Below are positions 44,982 through 55,119 of a stretch of 64,000 bases of DNA, one piece after another. The stretch is from CAUZWH01 sp965224275 (GTDB lineage Bacteria > Pseudomonadota > Alphaproteobacteria > SHVV01), in NCBI GenBank assembly GCA_965224275.1, contig CBDCYR010000007.1, forward strand, positions 88,708-152,707, in the 5' to 3' direction. How positions within the stretch are numbered: the stretch's first letter is position 1; each line of letters begins with the position of its first letter. Below the pieces are notes generated by a model that was not told the DNA's origin, made no database searches, and saw nothing but the letters and a program-made list of their open reading frames with translations. Position numbers and translations under genes: made by a program.

Positions 44982-45396
44982 GTGCCCTGGAAACCAAAAC
45001 GCCCGCTCGGAGCGGCAATCCGGGGCGGGCAGGATGCTTCGTCACGAACTCGACGTGAAGACGCCGCGAAAATAACTCGCGCGGGCGCCTGCAACAAGGC
45101 TGAGCCGGACTTCGCGGCGGTTAACGCGGCCGCGCTCACATGTCTCCCGGCGCTGTGTACCCGCTGGCTTCCGGACGGCTTTCGACGCGGCAACGAGTGG
45201 ATAGCCAAAAACCCGAGGCGCGAGGACCGGCGGACGGGATCATTCTCCGTCAACCTGACGACGGGGCCGGTGGGCCGACTTCGCCCTGAGCGACGCCAGG
45301 GGCGGCGATCCGATAAGTCTTGCCGCGTATCTCGCCGGACTGTCGCAGACTGAGGCGGCGCGCAAGCTCGCCGAAATGCTGAGGGTGGGATCATGA
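44982..45396 (+). pseudogene. Primase-associated CHC2-like protein, frameshifted
   Basis: The core NPRREDRRTGSFSVNLTTG followed, in another frame, by RWADFALSDARGGDPISLAA and EAARKLAEML is a pattern common in small plasmid and ICE proteins upstream of primase/helicase genes (CHC2-zinc-finger-like region). At a run of four G (45263-45266) one G too many shifts the frame. GTG 44982 is a tentative start, five bases after alpA. Its final TGA overlaps the next ATG (ATGA). Confidence 0.6.
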
Positions 45397-45565
45397 CCGG
45401 CCTCGACAAAGGCGAGATGTTCCGTCCCCAGTCACCAGACTGGCCTCAGGCGGGCGCATGCCTTGCACCCGCCGGTAAGAGGGACGATTACAGACCGGTC
45501 ATCCCTGTTCCGCCAGACGCGCCCGATCCGGATTGGCGAGCGCTCCGGCCGCCCGAAGCCATAGG
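45393..45565 (+). pseudogene. N-terminal fragment of a primase/helicase-region protein, cut by IS21
   Basis: 58 codons before IS21 copy 2. Segments FRPQSPDWPQAG and VIPVPPDAPDPDWRALRP resemble the leader of large plasmid proteins (DUF3987/DUF927 or primase-polymerase type) that follow the CHC2-like gene in other alphaproteobacterial elements. Identity is tentative. The rest is missing; after the IS the sequence belongs to an opposite-strand helicase. Confidence 0.5.
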
Positions 45566-45672
45566 TGTTGATCGGCGTGGAATATTGACCCCCTTGGTGG
45601 GGTAATCGGCGTCCAAAATTGACCCCCCTGGTTTTGTGATTTTTAACACACCTCGTTGTTTGGACAGACGAG

Positions 45673-47196
45673 GTGGGGGAGATGCTGGTAGTGGAAACGA
45701 TCGCACGGATCCGTCGGGATCATCTGGTGAGGGGCGTTCCGATCAAGAAGATCGCCCGGGATTTGAGGGTTTCGAAGAACACGGTGCGCAAGGTGGTGCG
45801 GGGCGATGAGACCTCGTACAGCTACGCGCGCAAGATCCAGCCGATGCCGAAGCTTGGGCCGTGGGTGGATGAGCTCGAGCGCCAGCTGGAGGCCAACGAG
45901 AAGAAGCCGCGCCGGGATCGGCTGTCTCTGCTGCGGATTCATGAAGACCTTGCGGCTCTGGGCTATGGCGGCGGTTACGACGCGGTGCGCCGCTACGCCA
46001 AGACCTGGCGTCGGCGGTGGCGGCTGTTGTCGCCGTCGCAGGGTTTTGTGCCGCTGAGCTTCGATCCCGGCGAGGCCTACCAGTTCGACTGGAGCCACGA
46101 GTACGCGCGCCTGTCGGGTGCGACGACCAAGGTGAAGGCGGCGCACATGCGGCTCTGCTACAGCCGCATGCAGCTGGTTCAGATCTTCCCGCGCGAGAGC
46201 CAGGAGATGGTGTTCGAGGCGCACGAACGGGCCTTCCACTTCTTCGGCGGGGTCTGCCGGCGGGGCATCTACGACAACATGAAGACGGCGGTGAGCATGG
46301 TCTTCGTCGGCAAGGAGCGCGCCTACAACCGGCGCTTTCTGGAGCTGTGCTCCCACCATCTGGTGGAGCCGGTGGCGTGCACTCCGGGTGCGGGCTGGGA
46401 GAAGGGGCAGGTCGAGAGGCAGGTGGGTGACGTCCGCGGCCGCCTGTTCGTGCCCATCCCGCGGGGCCGCTCCTACGCCGAGATCAACGCGTGGCTGATG
46501 GATCGGTGCATCGAGGACGCCAAGAAGCGGCCGCATCCGACGATCGAGGGCAAGACGGTGTGGCAGGTGTTCGAGGAGGAGCGGCCCTTCCTGATGGCCT
46601 ATCGCGGCCCCTTCGACGGCTTCCACGCCACCGAGGTGGCGGTGTCCAAGACCTGTCTGGTGCGCTTCGACAACAACCACTACAGCGTCGCCGCCCGTGC
46701 CGTCGGGCGGCCGGTCGACGTGCGGGCCTACGCCGATCGGATCGTCATCCGCCAGGACGGCGAGACCGTCGCCGAGCATCCCCGGAGCTTCGGGCGCGGC
46801 GAGATCGCCTACGATCCGTGGCACTACGTGCCGATCCTGACGCGGAAGCCTGGTGCGCTGAGGAACGGCGCGCCCTTCAAGGGCTGGCAACTGCCCGGCG
46901 CGCTCGGCCGCATACGGGCCCGGCTGACGGGTTGCGACGACGGTGACAGGCAGTTCGTGAGGATCCTCGCGGCGGTTCAGGAGGACGGGCTGGAGGCGGT
47001 CGAGGCGGCCTGTGCCGAAGCCCTCGACTGCGGCGCCTGCAGCGCCGACGTCGTGCTCAACATCCTCGCCCGGCAGTGCCAGCCGGCACCGCCGGCGACC
47101 ATCCCGACGCCCGAGGGCCTGCAGCTTCGCCACCGGCCGGTGGCCGACTGTCAGCGCTACGATCGCTTGAGGGAGGCCGGTCATGGAGCGTCATGA
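45673..47196 (+). CDS. istA: IS21 transposase IstA (copy 2)
   Basis: 507 aa, same domains and catalytic residues as copy 1, with a few substitutions such as Ala for Glu in YSY(A/E)RKIQ and Lys for Arg in YA(K/R)TWRRR. Intact. Confidence 0.95.
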   Translation: MGEMLVVETIARIRRDHLVRGVPIKKIARDLRVSKNTVRKVVRGDETSYSYARKIQPMPKLGPWVDELERQLEANEKKPRRDRLSLLRIHEDLAALGYGGGYDAVRRYAKTWRRRWRLLSPSQGFVPLSFDPGEAYQFDWSHEYARLSGATTKVKAAHMRLCYSRMQLVQIFPRESQEMVFEAHERAFHFFGGVCRRGIYDNMKTAVSMVFVGKERAYNRRFLELCSHHLVEPVACTPGAGWEKGQVERQVGDVRGRLFVPIPRGRSYAEINAWLMDRCIEDAKKRPHPTIEGKTVWQVFEEERPFLMAYRGPFDGFHATEVAVSKTCLVRFDNNHYSVAARAVGRPVDVRAYADRIVIRQDGETVAEHPRSFGRGEIAYDPWHYVPILTRKPGALRNGAPFKGWQLPGALGRIRARLTGCDDGDRQFVRILAAVQEDGLEAVEAACAEALDCGACSADVVLNILARQCQPAPPATIPTPEGLQLRHRPVADCQRYDRLREAGHGAS

Positions 47197-47911
47197 GGTG
47201 CTGGCGATGATGACGGCGTTGAAGCTCGCGGGCATGCGCACCGCCTACGACGACATCCTCGCCGACGGTCTCAAGCGCCGTCATCCGGTGCAGCAGATCA
47301 TCGGTACGCTGCTGCAGACCGAGGTCGCCGACAAGACGGCGCGCTCCATCAAGTACCAGATGGCGTCCGCCAGGCTGCCAACGGCCAAGGAGCTGGCCGA
47401 CTTCGACTTCGCCGCCTCGCCAGTCAACGAGCCCCTGATCCAGGAGCTCGCCGGCGGCGGCTTCCTGGAGGGCAAGCGCAACATCGTGCTGGTCGGCGGC
47501 ACCGGCACCGGCAAGACCCATCTCGCCGTCGCCATCGCCCGCTCCTGCATCCGCAAGGGCGCCCGCGGCCGCTGCTACAACGTCGTCGACCTGGTCAACC
47601 ACCTCGAGGCCGAGCTCCGCGCCGGACGCCAGGGCCGCACCGCAGATCAGCTCGTACGCCGCGACTTCGTCATCCTCGACGAACTCGGCTACCTGCCCTT
47701 CGCCCAAGCCGGCGGGCAGCTGCGCTTCCACCTCATGAGCCGGCTCTACGAGCGCACCTCTATCGTCATCACCACCAACCTCGCCTTCGGCGAATGGCCG
47801 TCCGTCTTCGGCGACCCCAAGATGACCACCGCGCTGCTCGACCGTCTTACCCATCATTGCGAGATCATCGAGACCGGCAACGAGAGCTGGCGCTTCAAGA
47901 ACCGCTCCTGA
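47183..47911 (+). CDS. istB: IS21 helper ATPase IstB (copy 2)
   Basis: 242 aa, Walker A and B motifs intact. Scattered substitutions relative to copy 1 (for example ELAGGGF for ELATGGF), so the two elements are related but not recent duplicates of each other. Confidence 0.95.
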   Translation: MERHEVLAMMTALKLAGMRTAYDDILADGLKRRHPVQQIIGTLLQTEVADKTARSIKYQMASARLPTAKELADFDFAASPVNEPLIQELAGGGFLEGKRNIVLVGGTGTGKTHLAVAIARSCIRKGARGRCYNVVDLVNHLEAELRAGRQGRTADQLVRRDFVILDELGYLPFAQAGGQLRFHLMSRLYERTSIVITTNLAFGEWPSVFGDPKMTTALLDRLTHHCEIIETGNESWRFKNRS

Positions 47912-48002
47912 GCCGCCGCCGGCCGTGCCTGCGGCCCGGTTGCCGCTCAGGGGGGTCAATTTTGCACGCCGATCGGGGGTCAATATTGAAAGCCGTTTGA
48001 CA

Positions 48003-50290
48003 GACAGCAGGACGTCCAGCGCCTCCGGGTCGTCCTTCGGCAAGGCAAAACGGCGACGCAGCTCGGCACGTTGGTCGTCCGGAACGCCGCCGTGCACGAG
48101 CCCGTAGCGCAATCCCGCGTCCGCAACGTGTTTCTCGATATAAGCGAGTGTGTGCCGGAAGGTGCTGAAGGCCATTGCCTTGTTGTTGGCCATCCGGTCC
48201 TTGTCCCGCAGGACGGTGACAAAGGCCTGCACCTTGGGGTCGACGGGATCGAGATCGTCGGCACGCTCCAGGAGCGCCTCGATATCGGCCCGGATCTCGG
48301 TAAGGAAGGCGGCATCGACGGGGGTCTCGCCGTTGGTCTCGTCCATCGCTTCGAGGCTGTCCAGCTTTCCGGCGAGCATGTCGCGCAACAGTGGAGCTAG
48401 GCCGTAGAGGCAGCTGGCCGCCTGGCGACGGACCGTGGTCATCATGAACTTGACGTTCTGCTCGCCGTGGGCGCGCGCCAGGATGCGGCTCACGACATCC
48501 AGCAGATCGTCATGCAGCCGGCGCTGGTCGGGCGTGAACTCGACCGTCAGCGTTTCCGGCCGACGGGTCGTGAATTCCCCGATATCCCGGCGACGCGTCC
48601 GGTTGATCATCGGGCTGAACGTATAGAGTTCCTCCAGCGACCGGATGATACGGATGCGGCTGGCGTCGTCGATATTCTCCTCCGCCAGGCGATCGTAGAT
48701 GTCCTGGAACGCCGGCGATTCTCGCAGGAAAAGGCGGCCCCACTCGGTCTGTGCGGCATGGCCCAGGCATGCGCGGGCTTCGGCCTGCCAGTGATCCCCT
48801 TCCGTGCGGCAATGGCCCACGGCTGCGTTGATGAACCCGTTGGGCGCAGCCATCTGCTCGAAGCTCGGACGGTCGATGACGAGATCCGGCCGCAGAACGT
48901 TCAGCAAGGTGAAGAGGTCCTGGCTTCCGAGCTGCACCGGAGTGGCGGTGAGAAAGACAGCGGCCTGGGCGTTGTCGCAGAAATAGCGTACCGCCTGGTG
49001 GAGATAGGTGTCCGCGTTGCGGATGTGGTGCGCTTCGTCGACGATAACGAGATCGAACCTGGGCGGCGGATCGAGGGCGAGCAGCCCTTCGCCGGCCCGC
49101 GACCCTCTTCCCTTCTTGCCGAAGAGCAGGTCCGAATCGAACAGGGAGAACGGGATGATGGCCCTGGCATAGCGGTCGGGCCATTCGCCTTCCAGGTCCG
49201 TTTCCCGCAGACAGTGACGCAGCGTTCGGCCGTCGAGCGCCTCGAAGTGCTCGTCGAAACGCTTCATCTCCACGTACCACTTGCGTTCGGTCACCAGCAC
49301 CTTGGGACAGATGACCAGCACCGAAGAAATGTCCGTCCGGGCCCGCAGCTCCTTAATGATCAGCCCGGCCTCGATAGTCTTGCCCACGCCCACTTCGTCG
49401 GCAATCAAAAGGCGCGGCCGGTCGGCCCGGATCAATCTCACAACGGGGCGATACTGATAAGGCACGAAGTGAACGCGTCCGGACCGCAGCGAATACAGGT
49501 TGGCGGTTGACGGTGAGAGCAGATGCAGGCTGGTCAGATGCGCGCGCAGGTCGTCGGCACTGAGCAGAGAGGGTTTGTCGGCGGGCTCAAAGGGCCGTAG
49601 CTGGCTCTCGTAGTAGGTAGCCTGACGATTGTTCTGGAACACCTGGTAGCGGGTCTCGGCGGTGTCGGCCATGACTCCGATGATCGGCACTACGGTGTCC
49701 GGATCGGAGCGCAACGCCACGAGATCGCCGACCTTGAACATCGTCGTTGCGGACTGTGGAGCGACGGCGGGCATTTCTGGGTCGCTCGACGGCGCAGTTG
49801 GTTCAGCGGTGTTGGCGGGATGGAGCGTGGAATTCGCGGGCGCGTCGGACGGCACCGTCATGTCGGAAAGGGCGTCTTTCTTGACCGCTGCGACCGCCGC
49901 GACGAAGGCCGGCGCGGCACCAAGCATGTCCAGAACGCGGGCCAGGGTGTCGGCATCCCGGTAGAGGTCTTCAGCCGGCATCGGCGACGCTGACAGGTGC
50001 GCCCATCGATTGCGCACGGCTTGAAGTTCCCTGACCCAGGTGCGTCCCTCGCGCGGTAGATTGAGAGCCTGCGAAAACTCGTACCAATTCTGGTCGAGGA
50101 TGCGCAGCAGGGCGGCAAAATCTAGCTCTTCCAGTTTGGTGAGCCCATGTTCCTCCACGGTGCGTTGCTGCTGGAAGCTCAGGCGGTCCGCGACATGCGT
50201 TGTCCACCATCTCTCGCCAAGAGCGGGAAGGTGGTTTGAAAGGAAGGTGCAGAGCTCTCCGGTGGCGCCGCGAATCAGTTCATGCATCAT
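48003..50290 (-). pseudogene. SNF2-type helicase with N-terminal Swt1/HEPN-like domain, 3' truncated
   Basis: About 762 codons from ATG 50290, then IS21 copy 2. Residues 1-105 form a helical domain ending AVRNRWAH, the R-x4-6-H signature of Swt1/HEPN-type domains. A linker of about 100 residues follows, then a small beta domain (FKVGDLVALRSDPD) and the SNF2 ATPase with Walker A LLIADEVGVGKTIEAGL (about residue 300), VIVDEAHHIRN (about 415) and LTATPVQ. The helicase C-terminal half stops at EALDVLL, before the expected SEVGxEGLD block. It lies near a DNA methylase start, which suggests a defence module. Beyond 48003 an apparent ORF continues antisense through istB and is not real. Confidence 0.85.
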
Positions 50291-50367
50291 GCTACTGCTC
50301 GACGACCTTTGGTCAGTGACGTTGCTCTCGGATCCTGGACCAGGCGGTAAATTAAATAACGACCTGG

Positions 50368-50621
50368 ATGGACGAGATGACAAAGCAGACGAGGCGGCGA
50401 TTTTCGCCGGGATACAAGGAACAATCGGTTGCCCGGCTGTCGGAGCCGGGCGCGAGGCATAGCAGTGTGGCTGCCGAGTTCGGCGTCACGCCAACGCAGT
50501 TGAAGACTTGGCGGTTCGAGCTTGAGGCCCCGGGCTCGGCTGCAGCGACCGCGGCGCAGAAACCTTTGCCTTGGGCGCTGTCGTTGCCGGGATTCGGTGG
50601 GTCTGGACCACCGCCGGGCGA
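50368..50621 (+). pseudogene. IS3-type orfA remnant
   Basis: About 60 codons of a helix-turn-helix transposase OrfA: RRRFSPGYKEQSVARLSEPG then EFGVTPTQLKTWRFELEAPG. Beyond that the frame loses similarity and runs antisense into the methylase fragment. The rest of the element (orfB) is gone. It separates the methylase start from the helicase. Boundaries are approximate. Confidence 0.7.
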
Positions 50622-50742
50622 TCTGCGACACCTCGGCACTCTTAGCGTGCATGACGGGGTAGAGGCCGAATTCCAGGTCGGACTGGTCCAGCTGGAAGAA
50701 ATCCTTCAGTAGGGTTCTTAGCTTGTCGTATTTCTGGCTCAT
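50622..50742 (-). pseudogene. N-terminal fragment of a DNA methylase
   Basis: 40 codons: MSQKYDKLRTLLKDFFQLDQ and SDLEFGLYPVMHAKSAEV match the start of large adenine-specific DNA methylases found in restriction and phage-defence islands (consensus LFQLDxxDLDFGIYRIM). The rest has been replaced by the IS3 remnant. Same strand and immediately upstream of the helicase, so the pair was probably one operon. Confidence 0.6.
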
Positions 50743-50850
50743 TTGAATTTCGTCTGCTGTCGTTGGTTAATGTCGCCCACCACTACGCAGCCTTCTAGCG
50801 GATGGTAAAGAGTGTCTTTGTCTCGGTCCGTAGCGCCAAGCGCGAGGCCG

Positions 50851-53800
50851 CTACATGCCCATGCTTCGTCCCCGGGATCTTTTGTGGGTCTGGCGCTCTT
50901 CTTCCTCGGCCGTTTCGCGTTTTTTGGAGTGGCGCTCAACATAGTCGTCGAATTCCTTTTGCGCCGCCTTGCGTTCTTGCCCCGTTGCGTTGTACGCGGC
51001 TGACTGAAGCCGGCTGAACTCTCGGGCGTCCCTTTGCGCCCGGCGTTGGCGTTCCTCGTGCGTCTCCTGCAGTGCGGATTGCTTGCTTTTGCGCTCCCGT
51101 TCAGCGTCCTCCGATATCTGCTTGCCGTCCCTGCCGATCAGCCTGCCGATATCGGTGAGCGCCCAGCGCATGTGCTCCAGGCCGAGCGGGATGCCGTTGA
51201 GATGGGAGGCGTAGGTGTCATGGTCGTCCATGACACGCCGGCCAGTCTCGACCAGCCTGTCGATGTCCGCCCGCCACCTGTCATAGCCGGTGAGACCGGT
51301 CACCGGTTTGTTTAAATCGATCGCGACGGTTTCCAGCACCTGTTTGCGATATTCCAGCCGGTCCTTGACCGCCGCGAGATAATCCTCGACTTCACGGCGG
51401 ATTTTGGTCCCTTCGTCGAGTTGGGCGAGCACGTTCCCGAGCGACCGGCGTGGACGGTCTTCAAGGGCAGGGTTTCCGGCCAACGTTTCCATGCGGGCGC
51501 GCAGTTGTTCGTAGCCACCCACATAAATGGCATGGATACCGGCCCGATCCGCGGCCGCGAGATGACGGCTCCAATCCTGCCGCAACGCCGAATAGGCATC
51601 CCACGCGATATCCTCTTTTGTGGGTATAGGCGGCTTCTTTACTGGCGGCGCCGGCGCCACCGCCGGGGGATCTCCGGTCAAGTCTCGTTCGATTGGCATG
51701 GCAACCGTTTCAATCGGGGGCGCGGCCTGCGCCGGGGTATGCAGCCTTCCATCGTCCGGCCCGGCAGGCTGGATGCGCTCGGCCGGAATGGTGGCTGCCG
51801 CTTCAACGACCCCATCCTGTATTGGCTGCGCGCCCTGGCGCATCTCCGGTTTGAGCCTTTGTTGTTCCGCTTCCTTCTTGATCCGATGCACGAGCCGCAT
51901 CGTGGCCGCGCGCCGGTGGCGGCGCGCGCGGGCATGGAGTTCTTCGAAGGCGTGGAGGTCCTTGCGCCCGATGCCGCCGCGCTCGGCCAACAGGGGGGCG
52001 AAGTCATCCGGCCGGGCGCGGAAGGCCGAGGCCTGTTCAAGCAGTACCGCGTGACGGGTGAGCGTCTCCCGGAAAGCCCCGCCGAGAGCCACCGGGTCGC
52101 CCTCGGCGCGAGTGCGTTCGCGGAGATCCTCATACGCCGCCAGAACCTCGCGCCGGCCGTTGACGAATGAAGTGACCGCCTGGGCATGACGCCAGCCGAA
52201 GGCGGTCCGCCGGATATCCCGCGCGATGCGGGCCAGCGCGTTGTCGTTTGCCGCCGCCCGTACCTTGCCCGTCTCGCCCTGTGTTTCGCCGGAGGATCGG
52301 GTTTTGGCCTCCCGGACATTCTCCCGGCGGTCTTGCCATATGCCATCGGCCATGTAGTCGAGCGCCGCCTCCTTGGGCTGCGAGCGCGACCAGCGCTCGG
52401 CCAGCCAGGCCCGGATCTCGGTGTCCGTCACCGCAACTTCCCGGTCGTTGTCCGCTCGCCTGTCGGCGATATCGAGAGCGAGCGGCGCCCGGTTGACGTA
52501 GATGTCGAGCCCCTCGCGATGGCGTGTCGCAGCGGGATAGATCGTCTCGCGCGCGGGCCTTGCATCGGCCAGCAGGAACGTCCGGTCCACGGTCAACCCC
52601 TGGGCCGAAGTGATGGTGAGGGCATAGCCATGATCGAGACGGATATTGCCGTACCAGTCGCGGATCTCGTCGTGTCGAAACGAGACGGCCCGCCCATCCT
52701 CGGTGCGCGCCGATATCAGGACACTCGGCTCCGTTCCGGCCTCAGCCCTCTCAACCTTGAAGTCGTCCACCGTAACCACGGTTCCGTTGAACAACTGCTT
52801 CTCCCAGTGGGTGGCACCGATGCGCAACCGGTCGCCGCGTGCGATCTCCAGCGGCGAGGCCGTCCGGTCGTCTTCCGTGCCCCGGCTGACGGTCACCGTC
52901 ACCCGGTCCGCATCGGCCGGTTCTGCATCCGGCAGCGCGGCGAACCGGCGTTCCCGCATCAGATGGGACAGTGCCCGCACCTCGGCCCGTGTGCGCGCCA
53001 GCACCACGCTGGATTTGCCGGGGTTCGCCCGCTGGTAGCGGTCCCAGTCGTCGACCAGACCGGTCAGCGTCTTTTCTTCGTCATACCCGATATGGAACCG
53101 CCCACGGAGATGATGGGCTGCAATGGCCGATGCCGCATCGCCGTCGCGCAGCGCCTCCGACGCGGCAACCTGCCACGGCGTAAACCTGGGTTTATCCTCC
53201 ATTGCTTCGTAGTCGCCAAGAATGCGTGTGCGTTCTTGCTCTCCCATCAGTCCCGCGCGGAACCGCGCTGCCTCCGGCGTCTCGCCATGGACATGGACCA
53301 GGATATCCTCGATATCCGCCTTCTGACGCCGTATGCGGTCCACCCGGACACTGCCAACGGCATCACGGATCAACCTGAGCCCCGGTCCCGCTTCCACCGG
53401 TTGCTGTTGTTGGGTGTCGCCCGCGAATACGATCTTCGCTCCGTGGCGTTCGGAGAGTTGAAGAATATGATGCGCCTGGCGGGTCGACAGCATCCCCGCT
53501 TCATCGACGATAATGGTGGTGTCCTTGTTAATCTCTATCCCGCCCCGCGCGGCAAGGCGGAGCAGCTTGTCGACACAGAACGGCCGTGCATCGACGTCGT
53601 TACCGAGCGCCACCGCCGTGCGCCAGGCCACCGCGGTGGCGATAATGCTCTGTCCGTGTTCGCGGTAGAGATCGGCGATGGGCCGCAACGTCGTGGTCTT
53701 GCCCGAGCCCGCCGCTCCTTCGATGATCGCCACACGTCCGCCGGATGACGTCACTGCCCGGATCGCCCCGATCTGCTCTTCGCTCAGCGGATAGCCCGCC

Positions 53801-55119
53801 TCAAGGAGCCCCGCCACCTTTGCCTCGATGACCTGGGCGGACAAGGAATGGCCCGTATCGGCGGCCATGCCTTCCGCCATATCCCTGACTTCCTGCTCCA
53901 TCTGCAGGTTGTGACGGGTTGAATACAGCCTCGTGTGCGCCATGTCGGCCCGGCCCTCGGCCGAACGCGGCGGGCGGGTCAGGCGCACCACCTCTGGGCT
54001 TAGAAGCACGCGTTCTATACTTGTCGCCAACGCGTCCCGGTTCAACAACCCGGCGGTGGCGTTGCCCACCCGCTCGACGATATCCGGCAGGCGGAATACC
54101 GCTTCCTCCCGCGTGAGGCGATCCGGGAGGTCTTCCAGCACCGCCGTCAAATCCCGGATCTGTTGCGGGGTAATGGTTTCCGCCTTACCCAAAAGTGAGG
54201 CGATCAGCGCCTCGCGTTCTATAAAGCCGTCCGCCTCGCCACGCCAGCGCCGGTGGCGAATCTCCGGGTCGTTGTCCGGCGACTTGCCGGCCCGCGTGAT
54301 CTTGTTCGCCGCTGCCGCACGCGGCGCGTTGCCCTCGACCGTAAAGCCCATCTCCCGGGCCGCTTCGATGATCGCCGCACGGCGCTTCGACCAGTGTCCG
54401 ATCAGGTCCCCGGGCATGCCTGCGATGCGAGTGAACTCTCCATCCTTGCCGTACTGTTCCATGCGGATGCCGAGGCGCTCTTGCAGGCTCCAGGCGAGTG
54501 TATTGCGGTAGACCGCCCCCGCCGCCTTCATCCAGGTGTAGACCGGGTGTTGGTGCAGCGCCCGGTACTTGCCGTCCCGGTGTGTCCGGGCAGCATTGAA
54601 GATCACGCAATGGGTATGAAGCTGGGGGTCGTTGTCCCTGCTGGTGCCATGCTGGAACATCGCGGCGGATATGTCAGCCGGCAGGACCTCGATATCGCCG
54701 TCCCGGTTACGGATGCGGGTATACCCGCAATGGCGCAGCACCGTTTGTTCCAGTGCTACACGCGCCGCATCGTTATGTGCCTGCTCGATCTCCGAACGCA
54801 GCCCGGGGTCGGCGACCGCCCACAGGGCCGAGACGCTCTTGTCGGCGCTGAAGGTCATGTCCAGACCCGCCGATCGGCGCTCGCTGCCGGCGTTCTGGGT
54901 CAGCTTGCCTCCGGTGTTCGGTGCGAAGCCGTTGTACAGCCGATGGAAGTCACTGCTGTCGACCTTGCCGCCGTCGGCAAGACCGAACAGGCCCTGCGGG
55001 TTGAACCAGACGCCGTCGGGTTCCTCACCCGCCGTGTAGTACTCGTTGGGATGTCGGAAGGAGCGCTGGCTTTCCAGGTAATACGCGGCCGATGCCGCTT
55101 GGGCCAGAGTGGCTACCAT
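50851..55119 (-). CDS. traA: MobF-family conjugative relaxase TraA
   Basis: 1422 aa. TrwC-like relaxase domain: candidate nucleophile tyrosines at residues 13-14 and 27-28 (AYYLES, EYYTAG) and the metal-binding histidines 157, 168 and 170 (MFQHGTSRD, QLHTHCVIF). RecD-like helicase: Walker A VAIIEGAAGSGKTTTL (about 464-477), TIIVDEAGML, and the UvrD-C2 motif YALTITSAQGLTVDR. The C-terminal 450 residues are helical and coiled coil, rich in Arg and Glu. It nicks oriT, stays covalently attached and unwinds the plasmid during transfer. No type IV secretion genes are in the window. Confidence 0.95.
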   Translation of the reverse strand: MVATLAQAASAAYYLESQRSFRHPNEYYTAGEEPDGVWFNPQGLFGLADGGKVDSSDFHRLYNGFAPNTGGKLTQNAGSERRSAGLDMTFSADKSVSALWAVADPGLRSEIEQAHNDAARVALEQTVLRHCGYTRIRNRDGDIEVLPADISAAMFQHGTSRDNDPQLHTHCVIFNAARTHRDGKYRALHQHPVYTWMKAAGAVYRNTLAWSLQERLGIRMEQYGKDGEFTRIAGMPGDLIGHWSKRRAAIIEAAREMGFTVEGNAPRAAAANKITRAGKSPDNDPEIRHRRWRGEADGFIEREALIASLLGKAETITPQQIRDLTAVLEDLPDRLTREEAVFRLPDIVERVGNATAGLLNRDALATSIERVLLSPEVVRLTRPPRSAEGRADMAHTRLYSTRHNLQMEQEVRDMAEGMAADTGHSLSAQVIEAKVAGLLEAGYPLSEEQIGAIRAVTSSGGRVAIIEGAAGSGKTTTLRPIADLYREHGQSIIATAVAWRTAVALGNDVDARPFCVDKLLRLAARGGIEINKDTTIIVDEAGMLSTRQAHHILQLSERHGAKIVFAGDTQQQQPVEAGPGLRLIRDAVGSVRVDRIRRQKADIEDILVHVHGETPEAARFRAGLMGEQERTRILGDYEAMEDKPRFTPWQVAASEALRDGDAASAIAAHHLRGRFHIGYDEEKTLTGLVDDWDRYQRANPGKSSVVLARTRAEVRALSHLMRERRFAALPDAEPADADRVTVTVSRGTEDDRTASPLEIARGDRLRIGATHWEKQLFNGTVVTVDDFKVERAEAGTEPSVLISARTEDGRAVSFRHDEIRDWYGNIRLDHGYALTITSAQGLTVDRTFLLADARPARETIYPAATRHREGLDIYVNRAPLALDIADRRADNDREVAVTDTEIRAWLAERWSRSQPKEAALDYMADGIWQDRRENVREAKTRSSGETQGETGKVRAAANDNALARIARDIRRTAFGWRHAQAVTSFVNGRREVLAAYEDLRERTRAEGDPVALGGAFRETLTRHAVLLEQASAFRARPDDFAPLLAERGGIGRKDLHAFEELHARARRHRRAATMRLVHRIKKEAEQQRLKPEMRQGAQPIQDGVVEAAATIPAERIQPAGPDDGRLHTPAQAAPPIETVAMPIERDLTGDPPAVAPAPPVKKPPIPTKEDIAWDAYSALRQDWSRHLAAADRAGIHAIYVGGYEQLRARMETLAGNPALEDRPRRSLGNVLAQLDEGTKIRREVEDYLAAVKDRLEYRKQVLETVAIDLNKPVTGLTGYDRWRADIDRLVETGRRVMDDHDTYASHLNGIPLGLEHMRWALTDIGRLIGRDGKQISEDAERERKSKQSALQETHEERQRRAQRDAREFSRLQSAAYNATGQERKAAQKEFDDYVERHSKKRETAEEEERQTHKRSRGRSMGM

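Larger units (their letters stand above)
45566..48002 (+). mobile_element. IS21-family insertion sequence, copy 2
   Basis: 2437 bp, TGTTGATCGGCG at the left and complement of TGTCAAACGGCT at the right. It lacks about 109 bp of the 3' non-coding part found in copy 1. No target duplication (left CATAGG, right GACAGC). Both neighbours are truncated genes on opposite strands, so the locus was rearranged. Confidence 0.9.

Noticed and set aside
47057..50383. Single 1108-codon minus-strand ORF
   Set aside because: It joins the true helicase (down to 48003) with antisense sequence of IS21 istB and istA; only the helicase part is coding.
50739..50942. 67-codon minus-strand ORF next to traA
   Set aside because: Overlaps the traA C-terminus in another frame and has no recognisable features.
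52186..53748. 520-codon plus-strand ORF
   Set aside because: Antisense of traA helicase motifs.
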